64,000 bases of DNA from the NCBI RefSeq assembly GCF_004342005.1, contig NZ_SMBX01000009.1, positions 78,313 through 142,312 of the forward strand, given 5' to 3'. The translations under genes were made by a program, and so were the position numbers. Position 1 is the stretch's first letter. Each line of letters starts with the position of its first letter. Below the pieces are notes generated by a model, which had not been told where the DNA came from, did not search any database, and saw only the letters and a program-made list of their open reading frames with translations. Positions 46,459 through 56,149 of the stretch are shown piece after piece. The DNA comes from Paracandidimonas soli. Lineage in GTDB: Bacteria; Pseudomonadota; Gammaproteobacteria; Burkholderiales; Burkholderiaceae_B.

Positions 46459-46925
46459 GTATTGCAAACAATACTGCCCGCCCAAAGCAGCGGACAGAAC
46501 AGGAAGCCTCCATCTTGCGGCGCGCATGCCTGACGCCATGGCGTGGCGAAAAACATGCAAGCCGGCCACAGCTTATACAAGAAATGGCAAATATTAATAC
46601 CAAAAAGCCGCCGATAAGCAAAAAATCCACACAAATATCAGAAATGGAGACAGCCTTCCCCAGAAAGGCCGGCTCCTTTCTCCAGCACGCATCCTCCCGA
46701 TCGCCGTCCTGAAGCGCCTCGAGCGCGACTGGCGGGAGAAGCCGTCTCCTGCTAGACTCGCTTTTTTCCCGTAACAACAGCCCGCAGACCGGCTCCTGCG
46801 CATTTCGTCGGCGCATGCAATGTGCGTATCCGATGCGCTCGGGCAACCGGCGTCAAGACTGCCGAGCCGGCCCTCCCGGACACCATCGATTCACGGCGCG
46901 CCCGCGTGCGCCCGCAGACTGACCC
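46459..46925. other. Intergenic region between diguanylate cyclase and TauE-type gene
   Basis: About 470 bases between two divergent genes, more AT-rich in the middle (around 46560-46640). It presumably holds both promoters, and it is possible that the cyclase begins at an upstream codon (up to 46569). I see no RNA gene, repeat or convincing small gene. Confidence 0.5.
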
Positions 46926-47672
46926 ATGAGCCTTTTCCTGTGGCTGGTGCCGCTCGTCATAGCGACATCCTTTCTTTCCGGCATCTTCGGCATGGCCGGC
47001 GGCATGATCCTGATGGGCGTTCTGGTCGCCACCATGAGCGTCCCCACGGCCATGGTGCTTCACGCCATTACGCAAATCAGCGCCAACGGCTGGCGCGCCA
47101 TGCTGCTCTACAAGCACATCCGCTGGCGCATCTGCCTGCGCTACATCGCCGGCCTTACTGTTGCCGCGCTGCTGTTCGGCTTCATACGCTTCATTCCCAG
47201 CCGCCCGCTCGTCCTGATGGTGCTGGGCCTGCTGCCGTTCATCTCCCTGGCGCTGCCCCCCAACATCGCGCCCCAGGCGGACAAGCGCTACGGCGCGGAG
47301 ATCTGCGGCCTGCTCAACGGCTCCGTCCAGTTCATCGCCGGCGTATCCGGTCCCCTGCTCGACCTGTTCTTCGTGCGCAGCATGATGGATCGCCGCGAAG
47401 TCGTCGCCACCAAGGCCATCTGCCAATCGCTGGCGCACGCAGCCAAGCTGGTGTACTTCGGCACTCTGGCAGGCATGGCCGAACTGGAGCTGGACACCAT
47501 CATCATCGTGGTCTCCATTGCCGCCGCCGCGGGAGGCACCACGATGAGCCGCTTCGTGCTCGAACGCATGAGCGACACGCAATTCCGGCGCTGGACGCGC
47601 GCCATCATCCTGATGATCGGCACCGTGTTCTTCATCCAGGGCGTATTCACGCTGGCGCGCACCGGCTTCTGA
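46926..47672 (+). CDS. TauE/SafE-family membrane permease
   Basis: Integral membrane protein of 248 residues with about seven to eight helices. The N-terminal SGIFGMAGGMILMGVLV and the second half-repeat LLNGSVQFIAGVSGPLLDLF give the two-fold structure of the TauE/SafE (DUF81) family, thought to export sulfite, sulfonates or related anions. The substrate is not indicated by the neighbours. It converges on dnaE2. Confidence 0.9.
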   Translation: MSLFLWLVPLVIATSFLSGIFGMAGGMILMGVLVATMSVPTAMVLHAITQISANGWRAMLLYKHIRWRICLRYIAGLTVAALLFGFIRFIPSRPLVLMVLGLLPFISLALPPNIAPQADKRYGAEICGLLNGSVQFIAGVSGPLLDLFFVRSMMDRREVVATKAICQSLAHAAKLVYFGTLAGMAELELDTIIIVVSIAAAAGGTTMSRFVLERMSDTQFRRWTRAIILMIGTVFFIQGVFTLARTGF

Positions 47673-47700
47673 ACGGCAAGGCTTGCGCTTGGGTGCGTGG

Positions 47701-50700
47701 TCAATGGAAGTCGCGGCTCGTCGTTTCCAGCGCGCCCAGCATCGGAGTCAGATCGACCAGCCTTCCCACGATGAGATGCTGCACCCCGCCACGAGATTGC
47801 CACGTGCCATAGGCGCCCAGCAGCCTTGCCGTCAGCAGTTCGCGCCGCTGGCTCTCGACGATCCGGGGCCGGACAACGAGATTGACCTGGCCCGCCTCAT
47901 CTTCCAGCGTCACGAAAACCACGCCTTTTGACGTTCCTGGACGCTGGCGTCCGGTAACGATGCCGCACGCCCGGACGAGCCGCCGGTCGGGCTGCTCCCG
48001 CAGGAAAGCGGAAGACGAAAAGCGCATCGCAGTGAGTCTTTCACGCAAGAGCGAGAGCGGATGGCGCGCAAGGGTCAGGCCAAGCGAGCGATAGTCCGCC
48101 ACCAATGCCTGCCCTTCGCTGAGCAGCGGCAATTCCGGAGTGCACGGCTCGTCGATCCGCGCTTCCCTGAGCAGGCCGCGCTCGGGAGCGCTGACCACGG
48201 ATTCCCATAGCGCCGCCCTGCGATGGCCGGCAAGCGCGCGCAAAGCGTCGCCTGCGGCAAGACTGATCAAATCATGCCGCTGCAGGCCGGCGCGCCTGGC
48301 CATATCCGCGACGGACTCGAACGGCTTCAGCGCGCGGGCCGCTTCGATGCGCAGCGCGCTTTCCTGATGCACGCCTTTCACTTGGTTCAGCCCCAGGCGC
48401 ACTGCCGGACGAGCCGCGCCCGTCGGCTCCAGCCGCGCTCCCCAGGCGCTGACGGTCACGTCGGCCGCGAGCACCACGACGCCATGGCGCCGGGCGTCCT
48501 GGACCAGCACGGAGGGCGAGTAGAAACCCATCGGCTGGCTGTTGAGCAGCGCCATGAGATAGGCTTCGGGCTCATGGCGCTTGAGCCAGCAGCTGGCATA
48601 TGCCAGAAGCGCGAAGCTGGCCGAATGGCTTTCGGGAAAACCATATTCGCCGAAGCCCTGGATCTGCCTGAAGATCTGCTCGGCGAACTCTCGCTGATAG
48701 CCCCGGCTGGTCATGCCGTCGATGATCTTGTCGTAAAACCTGCCCAGCCCTCCTTTGCGCCGCCAAGCCGCCATCGACCGTCGCAGTTCGTCGGCTTCGC
48801 CCGCCGTAAAGCCGGCGGCCAGCATGGCCACCTGCATCACCTGCTCCTGGAAGATGGGTATGCCCAGCGTGCGCTCCAGGGCCTTGCGGACATCGTCGCT
48901 GGGATAAGTCACCTTCTCCAGGCCCTGGCGGCGCCGCAGATATGGATGGACCATGCCGCCCTGTATGGGGCCGGGCCGGACGATGGCCACCTCGATGACC
49001 AGATCATAGAATTCCCGCGGCCTCATGCGCGGCAACATGGCCATCTGCGCGCGCGACTCGATCTGAAAGGCGCCTATCGTGTCCGCCTCGCAGATCATGT
49101 CATACGTATCGCTGTCTTCGGCCGGAATGTCCTGCAGCGCGAATGGCTCGCCCCGCCGTTGCGACACGCTTTCCAAGGCGCGCCGGATAACACTCAGCAT
49201 TCCCAACGCCAGGATATCCACCTTCAGCAAGCCCAGGGCGTCTATATCGTCCTTGTCCCATTGAACGACGCTGCGGTCGGGCATCGCGGTATTCTCGATC
49301 GGCACCAGGCGGCACAGCGGCCCTTTGGATATGACGAAACCGCCTGGATGCTGCGACATATGCCGGGGAAAACCCATGAGCCGTTCCGCCAGGCTGATCC
49401 ACTGCCGCGCGACGGGCGAGTCCGGGGCAAGCCCGCATTCGGCCAGGCGGGCGGCAAGATTGCTCCTGCCGTCCCAGTAATGGTAGGACTTGGCTACGGC
49501 ATCGATGATCATGGGGTCGATGCCCAGCGCCTTGCCGGTATCGCGCAGCGTGCTTTTCACGCGATAAGTAATGACGACGGCCGTCAGCGCCGCCCGGTCC
49601 CGTCCGTATTTCTCGTAGACATACTGGATGACTTCTTCACGCCGCTGGTGTTCGAAATCGACATCGATATCCGGCGGCTCATTGCGTTCTTTGCTGACGA
49701 AGCGCTCGAACAGGCCGCTGCTTCGGACCGGATCCACTTCCGTAATGCCCAGGCAGTAGCACACGGCGCTGTTCGCCGCCGATCCGCGTCCCTGGCAAAG
49801 TATCCCGCGGCTGCGCGCAAACTTGACGATATCGTAGACCGTCAAGAAATACGGCTCGTATTCCAGCGCGCCGATCAGGTCGAGCTCGTGCTCGATCTGC
49901 TTCCTCACGCCGGGCGGAATGCCTTTGGGAAAACGCCGATGAGCGCCGATATAGGCTTCCTGGCGCAGATAGGCCGAGGGCGTCAGCCCTTCAGGACAAA
50001 TTTCGTCCGGATACTCGTACTTCAGTTCATCCAGGCTGAATGGACATTGCGTCGCCACCTCCAGCGTTTCTTCCAGCGCTTCGCGCGAATAGAGGTTTGC
50101 CAGGCGCAGGCGCGAGCGCAGATGATGCTCGGCATTGGCCGCCCGCTCGAATCCGCATTCCGGTATGGACTTGCCCAGGCGAATCGCCGTGAGCGTATCG
50201 TGCATGGGCTTGCGCGACCTCAGATGCATTTCGACCTGGCCCGTGGCCACGACACGGATACCTGCATAGCGAGCCGCCGCAGTCACGGAGGCCTTGTGCC
50301 GATCATCCTGCGCGCGATGCAACAGCGCAAGCGACATCCAGCAACGCCCGGGAAACGTGGCGGCAGCCCATTCCGCCTGGGCAAGCAGGCGCTCGAACGG
50401 CGCGCCGTACTCAGGCACCAGCAAGACGACGCACTCCGGCAGCCCGCGCAGATGGGCAAGAGCCGGATCGACGGGATTATCGATGTCCTCCGGCGAAAGC
50501 CGGTACTCGCCTTTGGGCGCCCGGCGCCGGCCCAGCGTAATGAGCTCGCACAGATTGCCGTAGCCGCGGCGTGTCTGAGCCAGCGCGACCAGCGATACCG
50601 CAGCGTCGCCAGCGGCATCGCGCAAGGTAAAGCTGGCGCCGATCAGGAGCGGCAGCCTCTGCTTTTTGGCTTCGACGTGGGCGCGCACCACGCCCGCCAT

Positions 50701-50850
50701 CGAGCATTCGTCCGTGATGGCGATGGCGCCGTAACCCAGCTCGGCGGCGCGGGCCACGAGTTCTTCCGGATGCGACGCGCCGCGCAGGAACGTGTAGTTC
50801 GTCAGGCAATGAAGCTCGCTGTAAGGCGGCAGTGTGGCTGGGGCACTCAT
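47701..50850 (-). CDS. dnaE2: Error-prone DNA polymerase DnaE2
   Basis: C-family DNA polymerase of the damage-inducible mutasome, 1049 residues. The N-terminal PHP domain (YSELHCLTNYTFLRGASHP), the catalytic aspartates in EPPDIDVDFEHQRRE, the fingers and thumb segments, a helix-hairpin-helix and a C-terminal OB fold are recognisable. It lacks the long C-terminus of replicative DnaE, as expected for DnaE2. It follows imuB by six bases in the imuA-imuB-dnaE2 operon, controlled by a LexA box upstream of imuA. Confidence 0.96.
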   Translation of the reverse strand: MSAPATLPPYSELHCLTNYTFLRGASHPEELVARAAELGYGAIAITDECSMAGVVRAHVEAKKQRLPLLIGASFTLRDAAGDAAVSLVALAQTRRGYGNLCELITLGRRRAPKGEYRLSPEDIDNPVDPALAHLRGLPECVVLLVPEYGAPFERLLAQAEWAAATFPGRCWMSLALLHRAQDDRHKASVTAAARYAGIRVVATGQVEMHLRSRKPMHDTLTAIRLGKSIPECGFERAANAEHHLRSRLRLANLYSREALEETLEVATQCPFSLDELKYEYPDEICPEGLTPSAYLRQEAYIGAHRRFPKGIPPGVRKQIEHELDLIGALEYEPYFLTVYDIVKFARSRGILCQGRGSAANSAVCYCLGITEVDPVRSSGLFERFVSKERNEPPDIDVDFEHQRREEVIQYVYEKYGRDRAALTAVVITYRVKSTLRDTGKALGIDPMIIDAVAKSYHYWDGRSNLAARLAECGLAPDSPVARQWISLAERLMGFPRHMSQHPGGFVISKGPLCRLVPIENTAMPDRSVVQWDKDDIDALGLLKVDILALGMLSVIRRALESVSQRRGEPFALQDIPAEDSDTYDMICEADTIGAFQIESRAQMAMLPRMRPREFYDLVIEVAIVRPGPIQGGMVHPYLRRRQGLEKVTYPSDDVRKALERTLGIPIFQEQVMQVAMLAAGFTAGEADELRRSMAAWRRKGGLGRFYDKIIDGMTSRGYQREFAEQIFRQIQGFGEYGFPESHSASFALLAYASCWLKRHEPEAYLMALLNSQPMGFYSPSVLVQDARRHGVVVLAADVTVSAWGARLEPTGAARPAVRLGLNQVKGVHQESALRIEAARALKPFESVADMARRAGLQRHDLISLAAGDALRALAGHRRAALWESVVSAPERGLLREARIDEPCTPELPLLSEGQALVADYRSLGLTLARHPLSLLRERLTAMRFSSSAFLREQPDRRLVRACGIVTGRQRPGTSKGVVFVTLEDEAGQVNLVVRPRIVESQRRELLTARLLGAYGTWQSRGGVQHLIVGRLVDLTPMLGALETTSRDFH

Positions 50851-50856
50851 GAGTCT

Positions 50857-52302
50857 TCACGCAAACAGGCCATGCAGGAACCAGCCCGTATCCTTGCCGC
50901 GCTCCTGGTACAGCCAATAGCGGGCGCCGCTTTCCGATTGGGCTATGTAATAGTCGCGCAAGGCAAGGCCGGCCCACCATCCGTCCTCAATGCGCTCGGG
51001 TCCGCGCACGACATGCAACGCAACACCGTAGAAAGGCCGATGTCCCTTGACGGGGAGCGCCACCGGTTCATCCAGCAGCCAGAACGGCCGTTCGGCTGCC
51101 TGGATGCAAGAGGCCATCTTCGGCTTTTCGTCGACGGGAACCCAGCGGTTGGCGATCTCGGGGCGGTGGTCCGCAACAGGACTGGGCCGCCGGACGTTCT
51201 CTCGCCCAAGGCGCGCCATCAGCACCTCGATCAATCTCTGCTCGTCTTCCGGGCTGCCGCCGGGATCGGGGAACAGATCCGCAGGCGCAGCCCTCCTGGC
51301 TTCAGTGTCGGCGGCATGCAGCCGCACTTCGATGACCGGGGCCGGCAGGACGAGATGATGCAGATGTTCGGCCAGAAGCCGCAGCAGGTGGTCAGCATGC
51401 CAAGTCGGAGTTCCCAGCGCCAATGCGATCCCGGTGGCCGGACGGGCATGGCGGCCGCGCTCATGCCCCAGTTCGAACACCACCCGAACGACCGCGAGAC
51501 TGCGCGCCGCCAGCCATCCGCACAACTGTTCGATCAATCGTCGAACCGCGAAAATCAATGCTTCAGCGTATTCGATGCGCTCCATCAGTTCAATGCGGCC
51601 GCTGAACTCCGGTGGAGCAACGATCCAGTCGAATACCTCGGGAGCCTGGCCGTAGGCCGCATCCAGCGCATGCAGAACGGATTTGCCGGTACGCCGTTGC
51701 AGGCCGGCGCGCGGCAGCGCCCGCAACGAACCCACCGTAGCGCACCCGATTCCATCGAGCCAGTCGCAATAAGGCCTGGCTGCGGGCAGATAGCCGCAAG
51801 GCAGCGCGTTCAGGCGCCTGGCCAACGTAGACAAGCGCAGCGCCCGCCGCAACCGGCATGGGCGCGCGGCAAGCAGCCAGGCGCCGCCGGCGGTCGGGGC
51901 CACGGAAATGCGTGCGGCAAAGCCGATGCCCTTCAGGGTGGCCTGCACGCGCCGGAAGAGCCGGCGCACGCCGCCGAACAGGCTCAGGCTGGCGGACACG
52001 TCGAGCAGCAAGGTATTGTCGTCCGACAGGGCGACTTCCGGCGTGTACTGCAAAAGGGCCAGGGAAACCTCGTCCATCGCCCGCTTTTCGTTGTGACGAT
52101 CGTACGGCAGCAGCACCGCAGCCGGGCACAATGCGCCAACGCCGCTCCGACGCATGCCCAGCTTCACTCCCGCCGCCTCGGCGCAAGGAGAAACGGCCTT
52201 GGCTTTATCGTGCTCGAGCACGACGACCGGCTCAATGCGCCAGGTCGGGCACTGCGTGTCCAGGCTCGCGTGCGACAAGTGCACGCCTATCCATAATCGC
52301 AT
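50857..52302 (-). CDS. imuB: ImuB, inactive Y-family polymerase-like mutasome protein
   Basis: A 481-residue protein related to Y-family polymerases. It acts in known systems as a bridge between the beta clamp and DnaE2, without polymerase activity. In this copy the N-terminal motif (MRLWIGVHLSHASLD) lacks the catalytic Asp pair of Pol IV, in agreement. The segment LLLDVSASLSLFGGVRRLFR is typical. The start is the ATG at 52302, inside the 3' end of imuA (71-bp overlap). Confidence 0.93.
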   Translation of the reverse strand: MRLWIGVHLSHASLDTQCPTWRIEPVVVLEHDKAKAVSPCAEAAGVKLGMRRSGVGALCPAAVLLPYDRHNEKRAMDEVSLALLQYTPEVALSDDNTLLLDVSASLSLFGGVRRLFRRVQATLKGIGFAARISVAPTAGGAWLLAARPCRLRRALRLSTLARRLNALPCGYLPAARPYCDWLDGIGCATVGSLRALPRAGLQRRTGKSVLHALDAAYGQAPEVFDWIVAPPEFSGRIELMERIEYAEALIFAVRRLIEQLCGWLAARSLAVVRVVFELGHERGRHARPATGIALALGTPTWHADHLLRLLAEHLHHLVLPAPVIEVRLHAADTEARRAAPADLFPDPGGSPEDEQRLIEVLMARLGRENVRRPSPVADHRPEIANRWVPVDEKPKMASCIQAAERPFWLLDEPVALPVKGHRPFYGVALHVVRGPERIEDGWWAGLALRDYYIAQSESGARYWLYQERGKDTGWFLHGLFA

Positions 52303-52945
52303 GATCAAACTCGGGGAATCGGACGTCGGGATAAAAATGCAGACTGATCAGGCCAGAGTGCGAAGCGCCGCGCCGCTTCAGGATTGAAATGTCCAGCCCT
52401 CGCCGGCCAGGCCGCAGCACCAGGCGCAATGGCGCAGGCGAGACCTGGACAGCCGCGGCCACCGGACGCACCAGGACAAAAAGCGTGTCGCTTTCCTGCG
52501 CGGCAAGCTGCAAGCGCCGCAAGGCCTGATTGCGGACGCGCTCCTGCCACAGCAACAACGCACCGAAGACGCCGCTGCGCAGCACCTGTTCAGCGGCCCA
52601 CAGCGCATCGGCCGGGCGACGGGCCTGCGCCCACCGCAGACAGCCCGGCGCGCAGCCCCAGTTCGCCCAGGCGGCGATCTGCGGCGTATACGGGGGCTGC
52701 ACCAGCATCACGGAGCGTCCGCCCAGATTGCCTAGCGCGGGACGCAGCAATTGCATTTCGCCGATTCCGTGCTGTGGAGCCAGCATTTCTATCAAGTTGC
52801 CCAACGGCCAGCCTCCGCCGGGCAGTTCCGCCGAAAGCGCGGCAAAACCCGTCTCGACGCACCGGCCTTGAGCGCGGGAAAGCTGGGAAGCACGCCACAG
52901 AGTCGGGTGAATATGCTGTAGCGATGCAATGTCGTGATCACTCAC
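52232..52945 (-). CDS. imuA: ImuA, RecA-like mutasome protein
   Basis: SulA/RecA-like protein of the ImuABC mutasome, 237 residues. The N-terminal HPTLWRASQLSR and the section LPGGGWPLGNLIEMLAP match the ImuA family, whereas a canonical Walker A is degenerate. The start codon is GTG at 52945, with GGAGG seven bases upstream. A perfect LexA box lies about 27 bp upstream, so the operon is SOS-induced. Confidence 0.92.
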   Translation of the reverse strand: MSDHDIASLQHIHPTLWRASQLSRAQGRCVETGFAALSAELPGGGWPLGNLIEMLAPQHGIGEMQLLRPALGNLGGRSVMLVQPPYTPQIAAWANWGCAPGCLRWAQARRPADALWAAEQVLRSGVFGALLLWQERVRNQALRRLQLAAQESDTLFVLVRPVAAAVQVSPAPLRLVLRPGRRGLDISILKRRGASHSGLISLHFYPDVRFPEFDHAIMDRRALVAREPGHAVPDLAH

Positions 52946-52971
52946 GGATCGCCTCCGTCATTCTTAAAATA

Positions 52972-52987
52972 CTGTGTAAATATACAG
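52972..52987 (-). promoter_or_regulatory. LexA (SOS) box of imuA-imuB-dnaE2
   Basis: CTGTGTAAATATACAG carries the CTG-N10-CAG frame with an AT-rich centre. It lies 27-42 bp upstream of the imuA GTG and should overlap the promoter, giving repression by LexA. Confidence 0.93.
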
Positions 52988-53191
52988 CATTTTAAGGAGT
53001 CGGATCGCCGCGCAGGAGGCCGCTTCGCCTTGCTTTCGCGTTCTGTCATGCGGCGCTTCGAAAAATTGGCCGGCTTCCGGCATGCCGCCGGGAACCAAAT
53101 CCATAAACGCGAATCAAATCCGGGTTACCCGTGCCGCGAAGACTCTGCGGCGCCACGACACGGAACAGCAAGAAAAACCATTCCCGCCGCC

Positions 53192-53734
53192 ATGCAGACA
53201 CGCTACACCGCGACCGCCATTCTTCTTCACTGGCTCATAGGCCTTGCATTGCTGTGCATGCTCGCCTTGGGCTTCTACATGCAAAGCCTGCCGCTTTCGC
53301 CCGAGAAGCTGAAGCTCTTTTCCTGGCACAAGTGGGCCGGCGTCACGATCTTCCTGCTGGTCTGCTTCCGGCTGGCGTGGCGGCTTTCCCATCGCCCTCC
53401 GGCGCTGCCCGCCAGCATGCCGCCATGGGCCAGGCTGGCGGCGCATGCCGTCCACTGGCTGCTGTACGGCCTGATGCTGGCCATCCCCCTGTCCGGCTGG
53501 CTGATGAGTTCCGCCCAAGGGTTCCAGACCGTGTGGTTCGGCATCCTTCCACTGCCGGACCTGCTTTCCCGCGACAGGGAGATGGGCAGGCTGCTGACGC
53601 AAGTGCACGTCTTCCTGAACTGGACGCTGATCGCCTGTATCAGCCTGCATGTCCTCGCCGTCCTGAAACACCAGTTCCTGGACAGGGACGACCTGCTTTC
53701 CCGCATGCTATGCCGTACCGACAAGGAGAAATGA
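53192..53734 (+). CDS. Cytochrome b561 (CybB-like)
   Basis: Di-heme inner-membrane cytochrome b561, 180 residues, four transmembrane helices. Candidate heme ligands are in ILLHWLIG, FSWHKWAG, HAVHWLLYG and the C-terminal LHVLAVLKHQF. In the family it exchanges electrons with ubiquinone or superoxide. The ATG at 53192 is the likely start; further upstream is open but shares no similarity. The two YceI genes follow almost directly. Confidence 0.93.
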   Translation: MQTRYTATAILLHWLIGLALLCMLALGFYMQSLPLSPEKLKLFSWHKWAGVTIFLLVCFRLAWRLSHRPPALPASMPPWARLAAHAVHWLLYGLMLAIPLSGWLMSSAQGFQTVWFGILPLPDLLSRDREMGRLLTQVHVFLNWTLIACISLHVLAVLKHQFLDRDDLLSRMLCRTDKEK

Positions 53735-53735
53735 C

Positions 53736-54290
53736 TTGAAATTCCCATTGCACGCATTCGCGCTGGCCATTGCGCTGCCCTTCGGCGCGCAGGCCGCCAC
53801 CTATGCCAATATCGTTGCAGGCGACAGCCGCATCGACTTCCAGTATTCCCAGATGGGCGTCGGCCTGGAAGGCACATTCCAGAAATTCACCGGCGAACTC
53901 GCCTTCGATCCGGCCCAGCCCGGACAGGGCAAGGCTGTCATCGAAGTCGATCTGGGCAGCGTGGACGCCGGCACTGACGACGCCAACGAGGAACTGGCCA
54001 AGAACGAATGGCTCAACCTGGCGGCATTTCCTCAGGCCCGATTCGAATCCCGCGAAATCAAGGACCTCGGCGGCGGCAAGTATGAAGTCGCCGGCGATCT
54101 TTCCATCAAAGGAACCACGCACCCCGTCATTGCGCCCGCCACCTTCACGGAACAGGACGGCAAAGGCGTCTTTACCGGAAGCTTCACGATCCGGCGCGGC
54201 GACTTTTCCATCGGCGAAGGATCCTGGTCCACATTCGACATCGTCGCCAACGAAGTGACCATCGATTTCCAGCTGACGGCAACCCCCTGA
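53736..54290 (+). CDS. YceI-family periplasmic protein, copy 1
   Basis: Lipocalin-like YceI protein of 184 residues, thought to bind isoprenoid quinone-type lipids in the periplasm. An N-terminal signal peptide (ALAIALPFGAQA) is followed by DSRIDFQYSQMGVGLEGTF and the typical DLSIKGTTHPV and FTIRRGDFSIGEG. The start appears to be TTG at 53736, one base after the cytochrome stop, with AAGGAG eight bases upstream. The cytochrome b561-YceI pair is a known association. Confidence 0.9.
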   Translation: MKFPLHAFALAIALPFGAQAATYANIVAGDSRIDFQYSQMGVGLEGTFQKFTGELAFDPAQPGQGKAVIEVDLGSVDAGTDDANEELAKNEWLNLAAFPQARFESREIKDLGGGKYEVAGDLSIKGTTHPVIAPATFTEQDGKGVFTGSFTIRRGDFSIGEGSWSTFDIVANEVTIDFQLTATP

Positions 54291-54362
54291 GGCTTGTCGA
54301 TCGGCTCCGGCCTATTGACGAACCCTGATCTTCATCCACTTCCCTTCCACAGGAGACCATCC

Positions 54363-54944
54363 ATGATCCGACCCTTGACCCGACTGTCCCTGGCCGCGGC
54401 CATGAGTCTCGGCATCGCCGCCTCCGCGATGGCCGCACCCGTCACCTATACGGTCGACGGCTCACACTCCTTTGCCCGGTTCTCCTATAGCCACCTGGGC
54501 CTGAGCACGCAGCTGAGCAACTTCAAATCCACCTCCGGCACCATCGTCCTCGACCAGGAAGCCAAGACGGGCTCCGTCGACATCACCATCGACACCACTT
54601 CGGTGGAAACCGGCAACGAGGCCTTCAACGGCCACATCCAGGGTCCCGACTTCCTGGACACCGCCAATCATCCGACCGCGACCTTCAAGTCCACGAAAGT
54701 CAATTTCGACGGCGACAAGCCGGTATCGGTGGATGGCGACCTGACCATCAAGGGCGTCACCAAGCAGGTAAGCTTCGAAATCACCGGCTTCGCCGCCAAG
54801 CCGCATCCCATGCTCAAGAAGGAAGCCCTGGGCGCGGACGCAAAGACCGCCATCAAGCGCTCGGAATTCAACGCCGGCAAATTCGCGCCCGGCGTCGGCG
54901 ACGATGTCACCATCACCATTGCCGTCGAAGCGCTTCAGCAATAA
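54363..54944 (+). CDS. YceI-family periplasmic protein, copy 2
   Basis: A second YceI protein, 193 residues, with signal peptide (SLGIAASAMA) and the family features VDGSHSFARFSYSHLGLS, DLTIKGVTKQVSFEI and the end VTITIAVEALQQ. It shares the fold and several motifs with copy 1 (72 bp upstream) but is only moderately similar, so the duplication is not recent. A terminator hairpin follows 50 bp after the stop. Confidence 0.93.
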   Translation: MIRPLTRLSLAAAMSLGIAASAMAAPVTYTVDGSHSFARFSYSHLGLSTQLSNFKSTSGTIVLDQEAKTGSVDITIDTTSVETGNEAFNGHIQGPDFLDTANHPTATFKSTKVNFDGDKPVSVDGDLTIKGVTKQVSFEITGFAAKPHPMLKKEALGADAKTAIKRSEFNAGKFAPGVGDDVTITIAVEALQQ

Positions 54945-54992
54945 CGGGCACCTTCCCCGGCCTGCCTGCGCCGCACCAGCAGGCCCCGGCAT

Positions 54993-55022
54993 CTGCCGCG
55001 CCTTGTGCGCGGCAGTGTTTTA
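54993..55022 (+). terminator. Intrinsic terminator after the YceI genes
   Basis: CTGCCGCGC and GCGCGGCAG form a perfect 9-bp stem with loop CTTGT, followed by TGTTTTA. It lies between the convergent yceI and cysA genes and would end the cytochrome b561-YceI-YceI transcript. Confidence 0.75.
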
Positions 55023-55078
55023 TCCGGCGGAGCTTTTGCGGCCGAGCCCGGAACGGAGCGCAGCCCTGGCGCGAGCAC

Positions 55079-56149
55079 TCACTGCGAGGCGAATATCTGG
55101 ACGCGGCGCGGCCTGGCCAGAAGATGCTCCCCATCCTTCAGCGCCAGTTGCCTGAACTGCTCTTCCGGCAGCTGCGCCTCGATGATCCTGCCCGTTTCTT
55201 CCTGCAGCAGTTCCAGGTGCGCGCTGGCGCCCGCCATGTAGACATGGCTCAGGCGCACGGGGAATCCCTGCGCATCCTCGCTGGAAACCGGCTTGCGGAA
55301 CACATCGATATCGTAGGGACGCACATAGGCCGTTCCCCGCGCTTCGCGCAATGAGCGGTATTCCGGCGCAGGCAGCGTGATGCCGTCGGCATGCAGGACG
55401 CCGTTGTCCAGATCACCGGTAAATTGATTGACATCCCCCAGGAAGCCGTACACGAACGGCGTGGCGGGAGACTCCCAGACCTCGCGCGGCGTTCCCACCT
55501 GCTCGATGCGGCCCGCGTTCATCAGCACGACACGGTCGGATACTTCCAGCGCCTCTTCCTGGTCGTGCGTCACGAACACGCTGGCGACGTTCAGCTCGTC
55601 ATGCAGGCGACGCAGCCACCGGCGCAACTCCTTGCGCACCTTGGCATCCAGCGCGCCGAACGGCTCATCGAGCAGCAGCACGCGCGGCTCGACGGCCAGG
55701 GCGCGGGCCAGCGCGATACGCTGCCGCTGGCCGCCGGAGAGCTGCGAGGGATAGCGGTCCGCCAGCCAGTCGAGCTGGACGAGCTGCAGGAGTTCCTGGA
55801 CCTTGTCGCGAATGCGTTGTTCCGACGGCCGCTGGCTGCGCGGCCTGACGCGTAGCCCGAACGCCACGTTCTCTAAGACCGTCATGTGCCGGAACAGCGC
55901 ATAGTGCTGGAAAACGAAGCCCACCTGGCGCTTGCGCACATGCACGCCCGTGGCGTCCTCGCCGGCGAACAGCACGCTGCCGGAATCCGCCGTTTCCAGG
56001 CCGGCAATAATGCGCAGCAATGTCGTCTTGCCGCAACCCGAAGGCCCCAGCAAGGCCACCAGTTCGCCGGTATCGATATGCAGCGACACATTGTCCAGCG
56101 CCTGGAAATTCCCGAACCGGCGGGAGAGATTCTTGACTTCGATGCTCAT
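55079..56149 (-). CDS. cysA: Sulfate/thiosulfate ABC transporter ATP-binding protein, orphan
   Basis: ABC ATPase of the CysA type, 356 residues. Walker [11 protein letters not shown]-loop [13 protein letters not shown], signature LSGGQRQR and Walker [13 protein letters not shown] are intact, followed by a C-terminal regulatory TOBE region (RPYDIDVF). In most genomes cysA ends a cysP/sbp-cysT-cysW-cysA operon. None of those partners is present here: the upstream 300 bp is noncoding and the next gene is a divergent regulator. The assignment to sulfate is by similarity of style ([18 protein letters not shown]). Confidence 0.85.
   Translation of the reverse strand: MSIEVKNLSRRFGNFQALDNVSLHIDTGELVALLGPSGCGKTTLLRIIAGLETADSGSVLFAGEDATGVHVRKRQVGFVFQHYALFRHMTVLENVAFGLRVRPRSQRPSEQRIRDKVQELLQLVQLDWLADRYPSQLSGGQRQRIALARALAVEPRVLLLDEPFGALDAKVRKELRRWLRRLHDELNVASVFVTHDQEEALEVSDRVVLMNAGRIEQVGTPREVWESPATPFVYGFLGDVNQFTGDLDNGVLHADGITLPAPEYRSLREARGTAYVRPYDIDVFRKPVSSEDAQGFPVRLSHVYMAGASAHLELLQEETGRIIEAQLPEEQFRQLALKDGEHLLARPRRVQIFASQ

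Noticed and set aside
48223..52296. A very long plus-strand open frame (over 1300 codons)
   Set aside because: It is the shadow of dnaE2 and imuB on the other strand, caused by high GC. It has no domain, and the opposite strand encodes clear families.
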